From positions 1 through 40,906 of the IMG/VR virus record IMGVR_UViG_3300009175_000034: a stretch of DNA of 40,906 bases. One strand, given 5' to 3'. Under the pieces are notes generated by a model that saw only the letters and a program-made list of their open reading frames with translations, was not told where the DNA came from and searched no databases. The position numbers and the translations under genes were made by a program. How positions within the stretch are numbered: position 1 is the stretch's first letter; each line of letters opens with the position of its first letter. The stretch is from a virus. This document shows, in pieces, positions 17,317 through 23,561 of the stretch.

Positions 17317-17477
17317 TCTGGCCTCCTTTCTTGTTTGAACTTGGTTTCATCATGATCCACCTCGATGAATTGATCATCATCAACCAGGATCATTTTATTT
17401 ACGTTCCGGTACCATAAGGCGCCGGCATCGATCCCGGAGATCTCCCCCAGGTTTCGATAGTACTTCCTACGTGCCAT
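17313..17477 (-). CDS. Very small hypothetical protein (54 aa)
   Basis: This frame runs from ATG at 17475-17477 to TGA at 17313-17315 and encodes 54 residues, beginning MARRKYYRNLGEISGIDAGA and ending in a charged tail. Its stop overlaps the start of the next gene as ATGA and its start is three bases below the stop of the previous one, so it fits the operon exactly. It has no cysteines, signal peptide or known motif. It is easily missed because of its length. Confidence 0.65.
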   Translation of the reverse strand: MARRKYYRNLGEISGIDAGALWYRNVNKMILVDDDQFIEVDHDETKFKQERRPE

Positions 17478-17480
17478 GGA

Positions 17481-17726
17481 TTAGGATTCTTCCTGAGAAA
17501 TGAATAATGCCTCAAGCAGGCTATAGAATGAACTTTGAAGTTCAAAGAATTCACTCTCTACTCCTGCCTTGTAAGGATCATTCGCCGCGATAGCAAAAGT
17601 CTGCTTTGCAAGAAAATCCTTGATGCCGATACCGAATCTCTTCAGGTCCTCCAGCGATTCAATAATTTGTGGGGTGATTGGCTGCCCGTCAATTACAATA
17701 CTCGGGCTGTTGGTTTGTTTGTTCAT
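17481..17726 (-). CDS. Small hypothetical acidic protein (81 aa)
   Basis: An 81-residue protein with a beta start (SIVIDGQPITPQIIESLEDL) and amphipathic helices to the end (FFELQSSFYSLLEALFI). It is not recognised. It is the first gene after the promoter at 17863-17893, and the structured leader at 17745-17815 ends 19 bases upstream of its ATG. It and the next two small genes form a compact operon. Confidence 0.62.
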   Translation of the reverse strand: MNKQTNSPSIVIDGQPITPQIIESLEDLKRFGIGIKDFLAKQTFAIAANDPYKAGVESEFFELQSSFYSLLEALFISQEES

Positions 17727-17744
17727 TGGTACCTCCTAAAGAGA

Positions 17745-17815
17745 AAGCCCTCTGTGCTGTCCCGGTCACTAAAACCGTGTGTGTCGCATTACTGCGACAC
17801 ACGCACAGAGGGCTT
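17745..17815 (-). ncRNA. Predicted three-way-junction RNA (structured leader or small RNA)
   Basis: Three helices can form at once. A 13-bp outer stem pairs 17745-17757 with 17803-17815 (AAGCCCTCTGTGC with its complement). A short hairpin pairs CGGT 17763-17766 with ACCG 17774-17777. A perfect 10-bp hairpin pairs 17779-17788 (GTGTGTCGCA) with 17793-17802 around the loop TTAC. The three helices are almost directly adjacent, forming a three-way junction. It lies downstream of the promoter at 17863 and 19 bases upstream of the ATG at 17726, so it is a 5' leader. It has no U-run, so it is not a simple terminator. Small-molecule sensing or RNA-binding-protein control is possible but not shown. Confidence 0.6.
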
Positions 17816-17862
17816 CCCCTATATAGAAGATGAATGTTCAATTGATTAGTGTTAGGACACTA

Positions 17863-17893
17863 CAAATATACATCTTCTAGCGAAAATGTCAAT
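17863..17893 (-). promoter_or_regulatory. Bacteroidetes-type promoter for the three-gene small cassette
   Basis: On the minus strand TATATTTG (complement of 17863-17870) is an exact TAnnTTTG element. ATTG (complement of 17890-17893) lies 19 bases upstream, the preferred spacing to a -33 TTTG-type box. Transcription would start near 17856 and run through the structured leader. A 9-bp inverted repeat (TAGAAGATG near 17825 and CATCTTCTA near 17871-17879) brackets the start site and may be an operator. Confidence 0.65.
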
Positions 17894-17909
17894 ACCAATT
17901 AATTATCCT

Positions 17910-18548
17910 TTATTTTATCAATTCTTGTAAAATCTCATCAAATCCATCAGCGTTATCAATGGCAAATTTGTAAGATGATGTACTATATTCAGAAAGTTCA
18001 ATTATTGAGAATTCAACTCTACCTCCTTTTGATAATATATCACATAATTTCTTTGAATCTTTTTTATTTAGGATAAGTCTATCAGAATCATTTTTTGCAT
18101 TAAGAACAATTATCTCAGAATCTTTTGATTTAACCTTAATCCTATATCCATATTCAATTGATGATTTTACTGGATTTTTACCGGCATATTCAAACAGCAT
18201 TATTGCTACTGATTCCGGATTATCAATTAAGAACCTAACTTTCAAATCCGCATTTTCAGTTGCACTATTACTGAAAAAGCCAAAAATATCAGGTGAAGTT
18301 GTAATATGCTTTTCCTTTGTAGGATCCCCGAAATCATCTACATAAAATTTGGTTATCCAAATTCCTTTTTGTGATATAGCACCAGATTTTTGTGGGCTAT
18401 ACATAGCCATTGCTAAAGAATCTGCTACTCGAAGGGAATCAGTAATCCTTTTTACCTCCAAATCCTTTGCAGAAGGAGAATTTAAGGAAGTGCAACTTGA
18501 AATAGTTACCTGGATAAAGACAAAAAAGTAAAGTAAAATCTTTTTCAT
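17910..18548 (-). CDS. Phage-encoded lipoprotein (212 aa)
   Basis: A type II signal peptide is clear: a lysine start, a hydrophobic stretch LLYFFVFIQVTI, and a lipobox ISSC with Cys19. The mature part is unassigned, with an internal segment about GIWITKFYVDDFGDPTKEKH. The gene is distinctly AT-rich and lies between hicBA and the small cassette, so it looks like a lysogenic-conversion gene whose product sits in the bacterial envelope. A terminator-like hairpin at 18592-18606 separates it from hicA, implying its own transcription start. No clear TAnnTTTG promoter was found in the short space. Confidence 0.75.
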   Translation of the reverse strand: MKKILLYFFVFIQVTISSCTSLNSPSAKDLEVKRITDSLRVADSLAMAMYSPQKSGAISQKGIWITKFYVDDFGDPTKEKHITTSPDIFGFFSNSATENADLKVRFLIDNPESVAIMLFEYAGKNPVKSSIEYGYRIKVKSKDSEIIVLNAKNDSDRLILNKKDSKKLCDILSKGGRVEFSIIELSEYSTSSYKFAIDNADGFDEILQELIK

Positions 18549-18586
18549 ATCCCTATATTTAATTGGTTAAGCCTGCAATATAATAA

Positions 18587-18606
18587 AAAAACCGGCTGGA
18601 GGCCGG
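18587..18606 (-). terminator. Intrinsic terminator after hicA
   Basis: CCGGC at 18592-18596 pairs with GCCGG at 18602-18606. On the minus strand the stem is followed by a run of seven U, from the A bases at 18585-18591. It lies ten bases after the hicA stop, so it ends the toxin-antitoxin transcript before the lipoprotein gene. Confidence 0.7.
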
Positions 18607-18615
18607 CAACAGGAA

Positions 18616-18855
18616 TTATCCATTAATCAGAAATTCAATAAAGTCCTCTCTGTCTGCTCCTAACGTTCTGAGCGAATTTCGGATAATGAACTCAGGGATT
18701 GGATCTAAATGGGTTTGTAAAACAATGGGTCTCTTTACAGATTTTCCGGCCCATGTTTCATGGCCACCCCTGGTTCGTTGATGTTTAAGTCCTTTATACT
18801 CTAAATATTTTCTAAAGGTTTTTAAGGAAATATTTTTTAATGACTTGGAAGACAT
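18616..18855 (-). CDS. hicA: HicA-family mRNA interferase toxin
   Basis: The 79-residue protein has the YcfA/HicA pattern: KTFRKYLEYKGLKHQRTRGG followed by HETW with the presumed catalytic His32, then PIVLQTHLDP and a C-terminal helix. It is a slightly long HicA (usual 60-80). HicA enzymes cleave mRNA and are inhibited by HicB. Its start shares one base with the stop of hicB (TAATG at 18853-18857), so the antitoxin gene comes first. Confidence 0.82.
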   Translation of the reverse strand: MSSKSLKNISLKTFRKYLEYKGLKHQRTRGGHETWAGKSVKRPIVLQTHLDPIPEFIIRNSLRTLGADREDFIEFLING

Positions 18856-19238
18856 TAACAGAGTATGGGCATTTCTACCGACTTATCAAACTTACGGAAA
18901 GAATGCTTATCAAAAATGCGGCTGAAATTTTCATTGTTGCTCAGAAGTTCGCTCATGGGTGGAGCTGTACATTTTTTCTCCTTTACTTTCCAACCCAGGC
19001 GTACCAGTTCAGAATGAAACGTCTTCTTATGTTGTGTATAGGAAATGAATTCGCCAAAACAATGGGTAAATGACTTCATTGCCTCTTTCTCATCACTTCC
19101 ATACCCGGATAAATCAAGAGCAGGACAATAAATAATATGAGCATTATCCTCTTCAAAAGCAATCATGGAAAGATGAACCTTCATTTGATGGTTAGGTGAT
19201 TTAATATCACCATCCAAAGTAATTCGTTTGTCCCCCAT
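18855..19238 (-). CDS. hicB: HicB-family antitoxin
   Basis: The middle of this 127-residue protein matches the HicB RNase H-like fold: MIAFEEDNAHIIYCPALDLS, then GYGSDEKEAMKSFTHCFGEF. The C-terminal part (about 85-127) is longer and basic but not an obvious HTH or ribbon-helix-helix domain. It neutralises HicA and usually represses its own promoter. The palindrome at 19281-19302 overlapping the -7 element is the likely operator. Phage-borne hicBA can stabilise the lysogen or block other phages (family knowledge). Confidence 0.8.
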   Translation of the reverse strand: MGDKRITLDGDIKSPNHQMKVHLSMIAFEEDNAHIIYCPALDLSGYGSDEKEAMKSFTHCFGEFISYTQHKKTFHSELVRLGWKVKEKKCTAPPMSELLSNNENFSRIFDKHSFRKFDKSVEMPILC

Positions 19239-19280
19239 TGAAGTCTGATATTTAATGAACTCTGGAAAGAAGTGTGTTTA

Positions 19281-19306
19281 TTTGTTGGATTTGCACAACA
19301 AAGATA
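19281..19306 (-). promoter_or_regulatory. hicBA promoter and operator palindrome
   Basis: TTTGTTG at 19281-19287 and CAACAAA at 19296-19302 form a perfect 7-bp inverted repeat with an eight-base spacer. The complement of 19299-19306 is TATCTTTG, a -7 box of the Bacteroidetes type, and it overlaps the right arm. Binding of HicB there would block transcription toward the ATG at 19238. The -33 region is poor. Confidence 0.6.
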
Positions 19307-19340
19307 CGATAAAAAAAATAATTCCAGGATAAGCCATGTC

Positions 19341-19380
19341 AAAAAAAAACCGGGATAACTCTGTCAGTAACTCCCGGTCT
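19341..19380 (-). terminator. Intrinsic terminator after the spanin-like gene
   Basis: ACCGGGA and TCCCGGT pair across a 16-base loop at about 19350-19380. On the minus strand the stem is followed by nine U, from the A-run just before the stem. It lies about 65 bases after the stop at 19444 and separates the lysis segment from hicBA. Confidence 0.72.
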
Positions 19381-19443
19381 TCCTCATTCGAAATAACAAA
19401 CATCAGAAAAAGGATCGATCGCCGTGGTGATCCTCGCCCTACA

Positions 19444-19986
19444 TTAGGGACTTTTGCGTATTACTCCGGAGAAGATCCTCCCAAGTTGGAATTTTTTCCA
19501 TAAGAATACGAATAGTAATACAACGATGATGCCGCAAACAATGGAGATCCACTTCGCCCAGGGCTGCCCTTTGGTGGCCAACTTCTTGTCCTGGATAATG
19601 GTTTCCTGTTTTATGTTACCCTTTATTGCCTCTTTTTCATGACCGGTTGATACATTTTCAGTCTTTTTCGTACCATATTCCTGCTTTTTCGTCACTTTTT
19701 TTTCATGAACCGGTACATTTATCATTAAACCGGTCCGCGGGTCCGGGATCCGGATCAGCGTGTCGATGGTCTCAGTCACCTCAGTATTGGCCACAATACT
19801 CTCATCCGTTTTAGTTACTGAATTTGTAACATTATCCCTGGTCTGGTCGATATGCTCCTCGGTCTTAACATCGGTTTTATCCTTTTGCACATCCCGGGAA
19901 GCAGCGCACCCGGACAGCAGCCGGGTGATCAGAAAGAGAATTGCTATGAATAGCAATGCGTAAATGTCAATGGAATGTTTTTTCAT
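19444..19986 (-). CDS. Candidate unimolecular spanin (lipoprotein with C-terminal membrane helix)
   Basis: The N-terminus has a hydrophobic stretch and a lipobox LLSGC with Cys27, predicting anchoring in the outer membrane. The middle (about 30-145) is Lys/Glu/Thr-rich, suited to cross the periplasm. Near residues 147-164 is one strong membrane helix (IIVVLLFVFLW) followed by a short basic tail. A lipobox plus a C-terminal inner-membrane helix is the signature of u-spanins, which fuse inner and outer membranes in the last step of lysis. The nearby GH108 endolysin and holin-like genes support the call. No homology to a described u-spanin was tested. Confidence 0.65.
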   Translation of the reverse strand: MKKHSIDIYALLFIAILFLITRLLSGCAASRDVQKDKTDVKTEEHIDQTRDNVTNSVTKTDESIVANTEVTETIDTLIRIPDPRTGLMINVPVHEKKVTKKQEYGTKKTENVSTGHEKEAIKGNIKQETIIQDKKLATKGQPWAKWISIVCGIIVVLLFVFLWKKFQLGRIFSGVIRKSP

Positions 19987-19998
19987 GTTTCTTTTTTT

Positions 19999-20056
19999 TT
20001 ATCCTGAAGGCTGATCCCTCTGGTCAGATCCAGCGCGGGATCAGTTTATCAGGAAG
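19999..20056. repeat. Two-part inverted repeat in the spanin leader
   Basis: TCCTGA and TGATCCC near 20001-20014 are mirrored by GGGATCA and TCAGGA near 20038-20056. On the minus strand it lies just upstream of the spanin ATG, followed by an A-run rather than a U-run, so it is a structured leader or operator and not a terminator. Confidence 0.4.
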
Positions 20057-20060
20057 TGCT

Positions 20061-20068
20061 TATATTTG
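20061..20068 (+). promoter_or_regulatory. TAnnTTTG promoter element in front of the plus-strand small gene
   Basis: TATATTTG at 20061-20068 is an exact Bacteroidetes -7 element on the plus strand, about 30 bases before the ATG at 20097. No good TTTG at -33 is present. It supports transcription against the surrounding minus-strand operon. Confidence 0.45.
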
Positions 20069-20096
20069 AGTTGTCAAACCTTAAAACATAAGCAAC

Positions 20097-20333
20097 ATGT
20101 ATTCACAAGAAATTAAGAACTTACAACAAGAATTACGCAATGGCAACATTGATAAGGTTGTTCCCTTCGTTTGCCAGCAAATAAGAGACAATCTTACCGC
20201 ACAAGAGTTAAAACCTCTAAAAGATCTTGAGAAATACGTTAAACGTGCTCTTAGTGGTGATCCTACGATTGACATTGAAAAATACATAGATATTGTTATT
20301 GGATTGAATCGGAAGAAACGGGTACGCCGTTAA
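20097..20333 (+). CDS. Small hypothetical protein on the opposite strand (78 aa)
   Basis: The 78-residue product starts MYSQEIKNLQQELRNGNIDK and is predicted all-helical with a basic tail (NRKKRVRR). It lies on the plus strand inside a minus-strand block, with a -7 element 29 bases upstream. It is convergent with the 61-residue gene at 20296-20481 and overlaps it by 38 bases. The amino-acid composition is protein-like, while the minus-strand reading of the same stretch is not. Function is unknown; an antisense-type or lysogenic role is possible. Confidence 0.55.
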   Translation: MYSQEIKNLQQELRNGNIDKVVPFVCQQIRDNLTAQELKPLKDLEKYVKRALSGDPTIDIEKYIDIVIGLNRKKRVRR

Positions 20334-20481
20334 AATCTTCCGGTTTTAACTTCATTATATCTTCAGTACCGAATTCCTCAATCAGAAATTTCCTTTTGAA
20401 CCGCATACCTGATTTAGAGAGGAGTTGTATCCAATACAATTCCTCTTCTTTAGTTTTGGGTTCATATAATGTTCTTTCCAT
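20296..20481 (-). CDS. Small hypothetical protein (61 aa)
   Basis: A 61-residue protein beginning MERTLYEPKTKEEELYWIQL, with basic middle and acidic end. No family is recognised. It follows the terminator of the holin-like gene, so it needs its own promoter or readthrough. It overlaps the end of the plus-strand gene, and one of the two might not be translated; both have plausible compositions. Confidence 0.5.
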   Translation of the reverse strand: MERTLYEPKTKEEELYWIQLLSKSGMRFKRKFLIEEFGTEDIMKLKPEDFNGVPVSSDSIQ

Positions 20482-20495
20482 ACTCAGTTTTCGGT

Positions 20496-20527
20496 TAAAA
20501 ACAGCCGCCCAACCGTAAGCGACTGTT
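20496..20527 (-). terminator. Terminator after the holin-like gene
   Basis: AACAGCCGC at 20500-20508 pairs with GCGACTGTT at 20519-20527 with one G-U pair in RNA. On the minus strand the stem is followed by five U. It lies about 42 bases after the stop at 20569. Confidence 0.6.
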
Positions 20528-20568
20528 CAATTTCTCTTCTCTTCGCGGTATAAAGAACGTCAGTTGAA

Positions 20569-20874
20569 TTAATTTCCAGCCGGGATCTCCCCGGATTGTT
20601 TCAATTGTGCCACAATCAGTGAAGCATTTGCGGCAGTTTGACCGGTCTCAGCATCCTTATTCTTCCTTTTACCATCCCAAATCTGGTAATAGAATCCGGC
20701 CAATGCCACGATGGCTGCTGCTATTCCTGCCCACTCCGGGGCCTGGTTATGAAGTGCATTCCAGACAATATAAAAAGCGATTGCCAGGGGAATAGGAAGG
20801 GATACCATGGTAACAATAAACATGAGCACCCTTAGTGAGCTCTCAGGTTTGTCCGATCTTAAGAAGTTCCACAT
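20569..20874 (-). CDS. Holin-like membrane protein (two predicted helices)
   Basis: The 101-residue product has two predicted membrane helices, about residues 14-39 (LRVLMFIVTMVSLPIPLAIA) and 48-66 (AGIAAAIVALAGFYYQIW), and a hydrophilic basic C-terminus. This is the topology of class II holins. It sits between structural genes and the spanin candidate, about 1 kb from the endolysin. It would permeabilise the inner membrane to release or activate the endolysin. A competing holin candidate is at 22777-23067. Sequence identity to a known holin family was not recognised. Confidence 0.6.
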   Translation of the reverse strand: MWNFLRSDKPESSLRVLMFIVTMVSLPIPLAIAFYIVWNALHNQAPEWAGIAAAIVALAGFYYQIWDGKRKNKDAETGQTAANASLIVAQLKQSGEIPAGN

Positions 20875-20879
20875 AATTT

Positions 20880-21596
20880 TTATGATGTGACTTTATTTAT
20901 TACTTCGCCACCGACAACTGATTCAAACGCAGATCCAATCTCGGATAAATAAAGCGGGTCCTGCGATTTATCATAATTAAAGGTGACTACATTCTTCGAT
21001 TCAATTAAATAGTCCCCGATAGATAGACCATAAGTAACTCCGGAAGTATCCGGACTCACATCTGGGAAAAATATATGGTTTCCATCAACAAATATTTGAA
21101 ATTCATCGCCCGATGGTATATCGCTTAAGCTTGCCTGGTCATCAGAAATTTGAATTCTAACATACATTCCATCGTCACTCGTTTCTGCATAGAATGTCGG
21201 ATGAGATACAGTGGAATTATTGACTACGGCTGTTGCCTGACCTCCCGGATATTGTTTCCCGTTTGTACCTCTTACAGTATTGACAATGTTAATCCTTAAT
21301 TCATCCGTTGAATAGATAAGGTTTCCATCGTCATCCTCAAGGTGATATGCAACAATTTCATCCTGACCATCAGCCCTATCAATAATCAATGCAGTAACAA
21401 CTCCATTAACTACAAATGTGATATCACTATTGGATATCGAAGTAACATCAACCGGATCAAAAAAATTCAGGATCAAATACCGGCCATTACCATCGGCACT
21501 GAGTTCAGCTGAAATCAAAATAAGAGGATCAGCAGGCACAGGTGCTCTGTTACTTTTACGGTTTCTAATCGAGAATGTCAGCCCCAAAGCCATCAT
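20880..21596 (-). CDS. Virion protein with two Ig-like/SwmB-like repeats
   Basis: The 238-residue protein is almost all beta. Residues about 27-115 (GRYLILNFFDPVDVTSIS, then ITFVVNGVVTALI) and about 125-230 (GMYVRIQISDDQASLS, then EFQIFVDGN) look like two copies of an immunoglobulin-like fold of the SwmB type. The assignment is by pattern only. Its ATG overlaps the next upstream gene by four bases. It is probably a head or tail decoration or fibre that binds carbohydrate; it could instead be a neck fibre. Confidence 0.55.
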   Translation of the reverse strand: MMALGLTFSIRNRKSNRAPVPADPLILISAELSADGNGRYLILNFFDPVDVTSISNSDITFVVNGVVTALIIDRADGQDEIVAYHLEDDDGNLIYSTDELRINIVNTVRGTNGKQYPGGQATAVVNNSTVSHPTFYAETSDDGMYVRIQISDDQASLSDIPSGDEFQIFVDGNHIFFPDVSPDTSGVTYGLSIGDYLIESKNVVTFNYDKSQDPLYLSEIGSAFESVVGGEVINKVTS

Positions 21597-21847
21597 ACAT
21601 ACAATTTTACCGTCCCTGCAGCAGCTGTTGTACCGGTTGCATAAACCTGTTTAACCTGGACAAATAAATATTCTTTGGGCGACATCGTGATGGTCTGTAC
21701 CTGGCCACCCACGGTTAGGAACCTGATGGCTTTATCGGCATTATCGGTATGAAAAACGTAACCCGGAGCTTCCAGCAGTTCATTATCTGATGGCACAATA
21801 TCAATCAGGTTATCAAAAAGAATCGGTTTATCAAGAGTTACTTGCAT
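21593..21847 (-). CDS. Small beta-rich virion protein (84 aa)
   Basis: The 84-residue product is rich in Val, Thr and Gly and appears to be a single beta sandwich (MQVTLDKPILFDNLI, then FLTVGGQVQTITM). Small proteins like this usually decorate the capsid or form a tail trimer. It overlaps the start of the Ig-like protein by four bases, so both are probably parts of one structure. The 37 bases before its ATG separate it from the endolysin stop. Confidence 0.55.
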   Translation of the reverse strand: MQVTLDKPILFDNLIDIVPSDNELLEAPGYVFHTDNADKAIRFLTVGGQVQTITMSPKEYLFVQVKQVYATGTTAAAGTVKLYV

Positions 21848-21884
21848 GACGTTTGGTTTTATTGATTAAAAATATAATTTGATC

Positions 21885-22412
21885 CTACTCATTGGAAGGA
21901 CAGAATGTGAAAGACTCCAGTCTGTTCATCCAACCATTGAAAAATATTCTCTGATCCGGGTTTTCCTTAACGATATTATTGAGAAAATTAATCCTGGCCT
22001 GGTATAGATCATTGAAAAAACACTGTTTGCTGTTTGCATTCAAAACCGTTAGTGTCATTTCACCGACTATCCCATCCGGAGTCACCCCGAGCAAACGCTG
22101 TGGTATTATGATTCCCCACTTACCGGATCCCCATACCCAATCCACCAGGATATTGGCAATCGACTGGTTCAGGATCTGATCAGCCTTCCAGGTATTCCAA
22201 TATTTTATTAAAACAAACTTAAAATCATCTGGCGTTAATAACTTGATATCAGCATCATCTATATGCCCATCATGATTTTTATCATATCCTACTTTCTGCC
22301 AAGTAGCAACAGTTACTCCCATATTGGTTGCCCCGCCGTTATCCAGAGGATCATTCACAAACCCGCCTTCCCACTGTAAGATTTTAGGCGCAAGCAATTC
22401 AATTTTTGCCAT
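21885..22412 (-). CDS. GH108 N-acetylmuramidase endolysin
   Basis: The start carries the GH108 catalytic motif WEGGF (Glu15) followed by NDPLDNGGATNMGVT, the family hallmark. The C-terminal segment (about 105-175), with PDGIVGEMTLTVLN, resembles the peptidoglycan-binding domain that accompanies GH108. The 175-residue length is normal. It cleaves the glycan strand of peptidoglycan. No signal peptide is present, so it depends on a holin. It lies between the small lipoprotein gene and the decoration genes; no other lysozyme is visible in the window. Confidence 0.9.
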   Translation of the reverse strand: MAKIELLAPKILQWEGGFVNDPLDNGGATNMGVTVATWQKVGYDKNHDGHIDDADIKLLTPDDFKFVLIKYWNTWKADQILNQSIANILVDWVWGSGKWGIIIPQRLLGVTPDGIVGEMTLTVLNANSKQCFFNDLYQARINFLNNIVKENPDQRIFFNGWMNRLESFTFCPSNE

Positions 22413-22417
22413 GATGC

Positions 22418-22768
22418 TTAATTTTTATACTCTAATTTGACGAATTTATGCTGATTCTTTCCCAGTTTTATCCTACTCAAAACGGCGAATGGAACACTAT
22501 CTCCATGAACAATCAGGAAAAACCTGTTCAGGTAGTACCCCTTTGAGGAGTACAGGTTTGCAAAACAAAAGCTGCCATCCTGGGATTCTTGAGTAAGAAC
22601 ATCGGCATACCCTTCATTAAGCTCAATAGTGACAGAAACATTAGGAAGGTTTTCGATTATTCCACTGATAGAAGAAGGATTTTTTTGCTCATATCTTATC
22701 CAATAATTTGAACATGATGAAAGCGCTAAACACAGCACTAAACACAGCACTAAAAACATATTTTTCAT
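22418..22768 (-). CDS. Small lipoprotein (116 aa)
   Basis: A lipobox is clear at residues 16-19 (LSSC, Cys19) after a Leu/Cys-rich hydrophobic segment. That segment is encoded by two exact tandem copies of a 12-base unit (22726-22737 and 22738-22749, CTAAACACAGCA), a possible site of length variation. The mature part has a beta pattern. Being beside the endolysin and a single-helix protein it might be an outer-membrane spanin partner, or a lysogenic surface protein; context does not decide. Confidence 0.65.
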   Translation of the reverse strand: MKNMFLVLCLVLCLALSSCSNYWIRYEQKNPSSISGIIENLPNVSVTIELNEGYADVLTQESQDGSFCFANLYSSKGYYLNRFFLIVHGDSVPFAVLSRIKLGKNQHKFVKLEYKN

Positions 22769-22776
22769 AATTTTTA

Positions 22777-23067
22777 TTATTTAGTTAATTGACCTTCAAT
22801 TGTAGAAATCCTTTCTCCATGATTTCCAATAGTTTTCTTTACATCTTCAATTTCTCCATCATGCCGTTCAAGACAACCACCTATTTCTTTATGCTTTTCC
22901 AGGCAATATGTTTCCCTGCATTGCATCTGAACTATAAGTTTATCAACTGATTTCTTTAACGAAACAACTCCTTTGTAGAACTGGTATAGGAAAAACCCAA
23001 TAACCGGAATGGCAATTATTTTAATGAGATCGTAAACGTCCTGGAGTAATAGATTTAAGGGATTCAT
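22777..23067 (-). CDS. Membrane-anchored coiled-coil protein (XhlA-like, holin accessory?)
   Basis: One predicted membrane helix at about residues 14-33 (LIKIIAIPVIGFFLYQFYKG) is followed by a cysteine-containing helix and a coiled coil (about 60-96, DGEIEDVKKTIGNHGERI). Phage XhlA-type proteins have a coiled coil plus one helix in the opposite order, so this may be a holin accessory, an inner-membrane spanin or a tail-associated protein. It lies two bases below the upstream structural gene and nine bases before the small lipoprotein. Confidence 0.5.
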   Translation of the reverse strand: MNPLNLLLQDVYDLIKIIAIPVIGFFLYQFYKGVVSLKKSVDKLIVQMQCRETYCLEKHKEIGGCLERHDGEIEDVKKTIGNHGERISTIEGQLTK

Positions 23068-23069
23068 AG

Positions 23070-23561
23070 TTAAGAATTGATATTAGAGTTTTTGATGCCT
23101 TCAGTTTTCATTGTAAACACAAATGACCTCCCGTTGCAATCCATATACTGGTACTCCGTATCTATATGGATTTTATCCGGGTTCAGCCGCCGCATCATAA
23201 GAGTATTGCTGTCCTGGCTGTCAAAATCTTCTGCCATTCGCAGCATTTGGGTTATCACATCTTCACAGATCTCCTGGGTACTGTCAACATCATTGATCCA
23301 GTCATTATCATCCTGATCGCGCTCACTCGATTTTTTCAGGATGAACACATAGCAACTTTCCGAAATCTTGATATTGTCAAGGTTGAATGCTTCAGTATCA
23401 ACAGATGGCAGAACTGCTACGAGTATGACTTCACCATTTTCAACATCCTTGATGAATTTCTGAACCTGAACTTCATCCGATACAACCTTCACCCGGTCGA
23501 TCGACGGCACCAGCAGGTTCATGTTCTCCCAAAACTCCTTATATGTTTTTGCCCTTACCAT
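23070..23561 (-). CDS. Hypothetical virion-assembly protein (163 aa)
   Basis: The product mixes beta segments (GEVILVAVLPSV, CYVFILKK) with a strongly acidic centre (SSERDQDDNDWINDVDS). It begins inside the end of the preceding gene (23-base overlap), so it is coupled. Position between the portal-side genes and the lysis genes suggests a head-tail joining or neck role. No family is recognised. Confidence 0.6.
   Translation of the reverse strand: MVRAKTYKEFWENMNLLVPSIDRVKVVSDEVQVQKFIKDVENGEVILVAVLPSVDTEAFNLDNIKISESCYVFILKKSSERDQDDNDWINDVDSTQEICEDVITQMLRMAEDFDSQDSNTLMMRRLNPDKIHIDTEYQYMDCNGRSFVFTMKTEGIKNSNINS

Noticed and set aside
17745-17815. Long hairpin first taken as an intrinsic terminator of the lipoprotein gene
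   Set aside because: No U-run follows it on the minus strand and it lies after a promoter, so a leader RNA fits better.
20001-20056. Inverted repeat first read as a terminator of the 61-residue gene
   Set aside because: On the minus strand it is followed by an A-run, not a U-run, so it is listed only as a leader structure.
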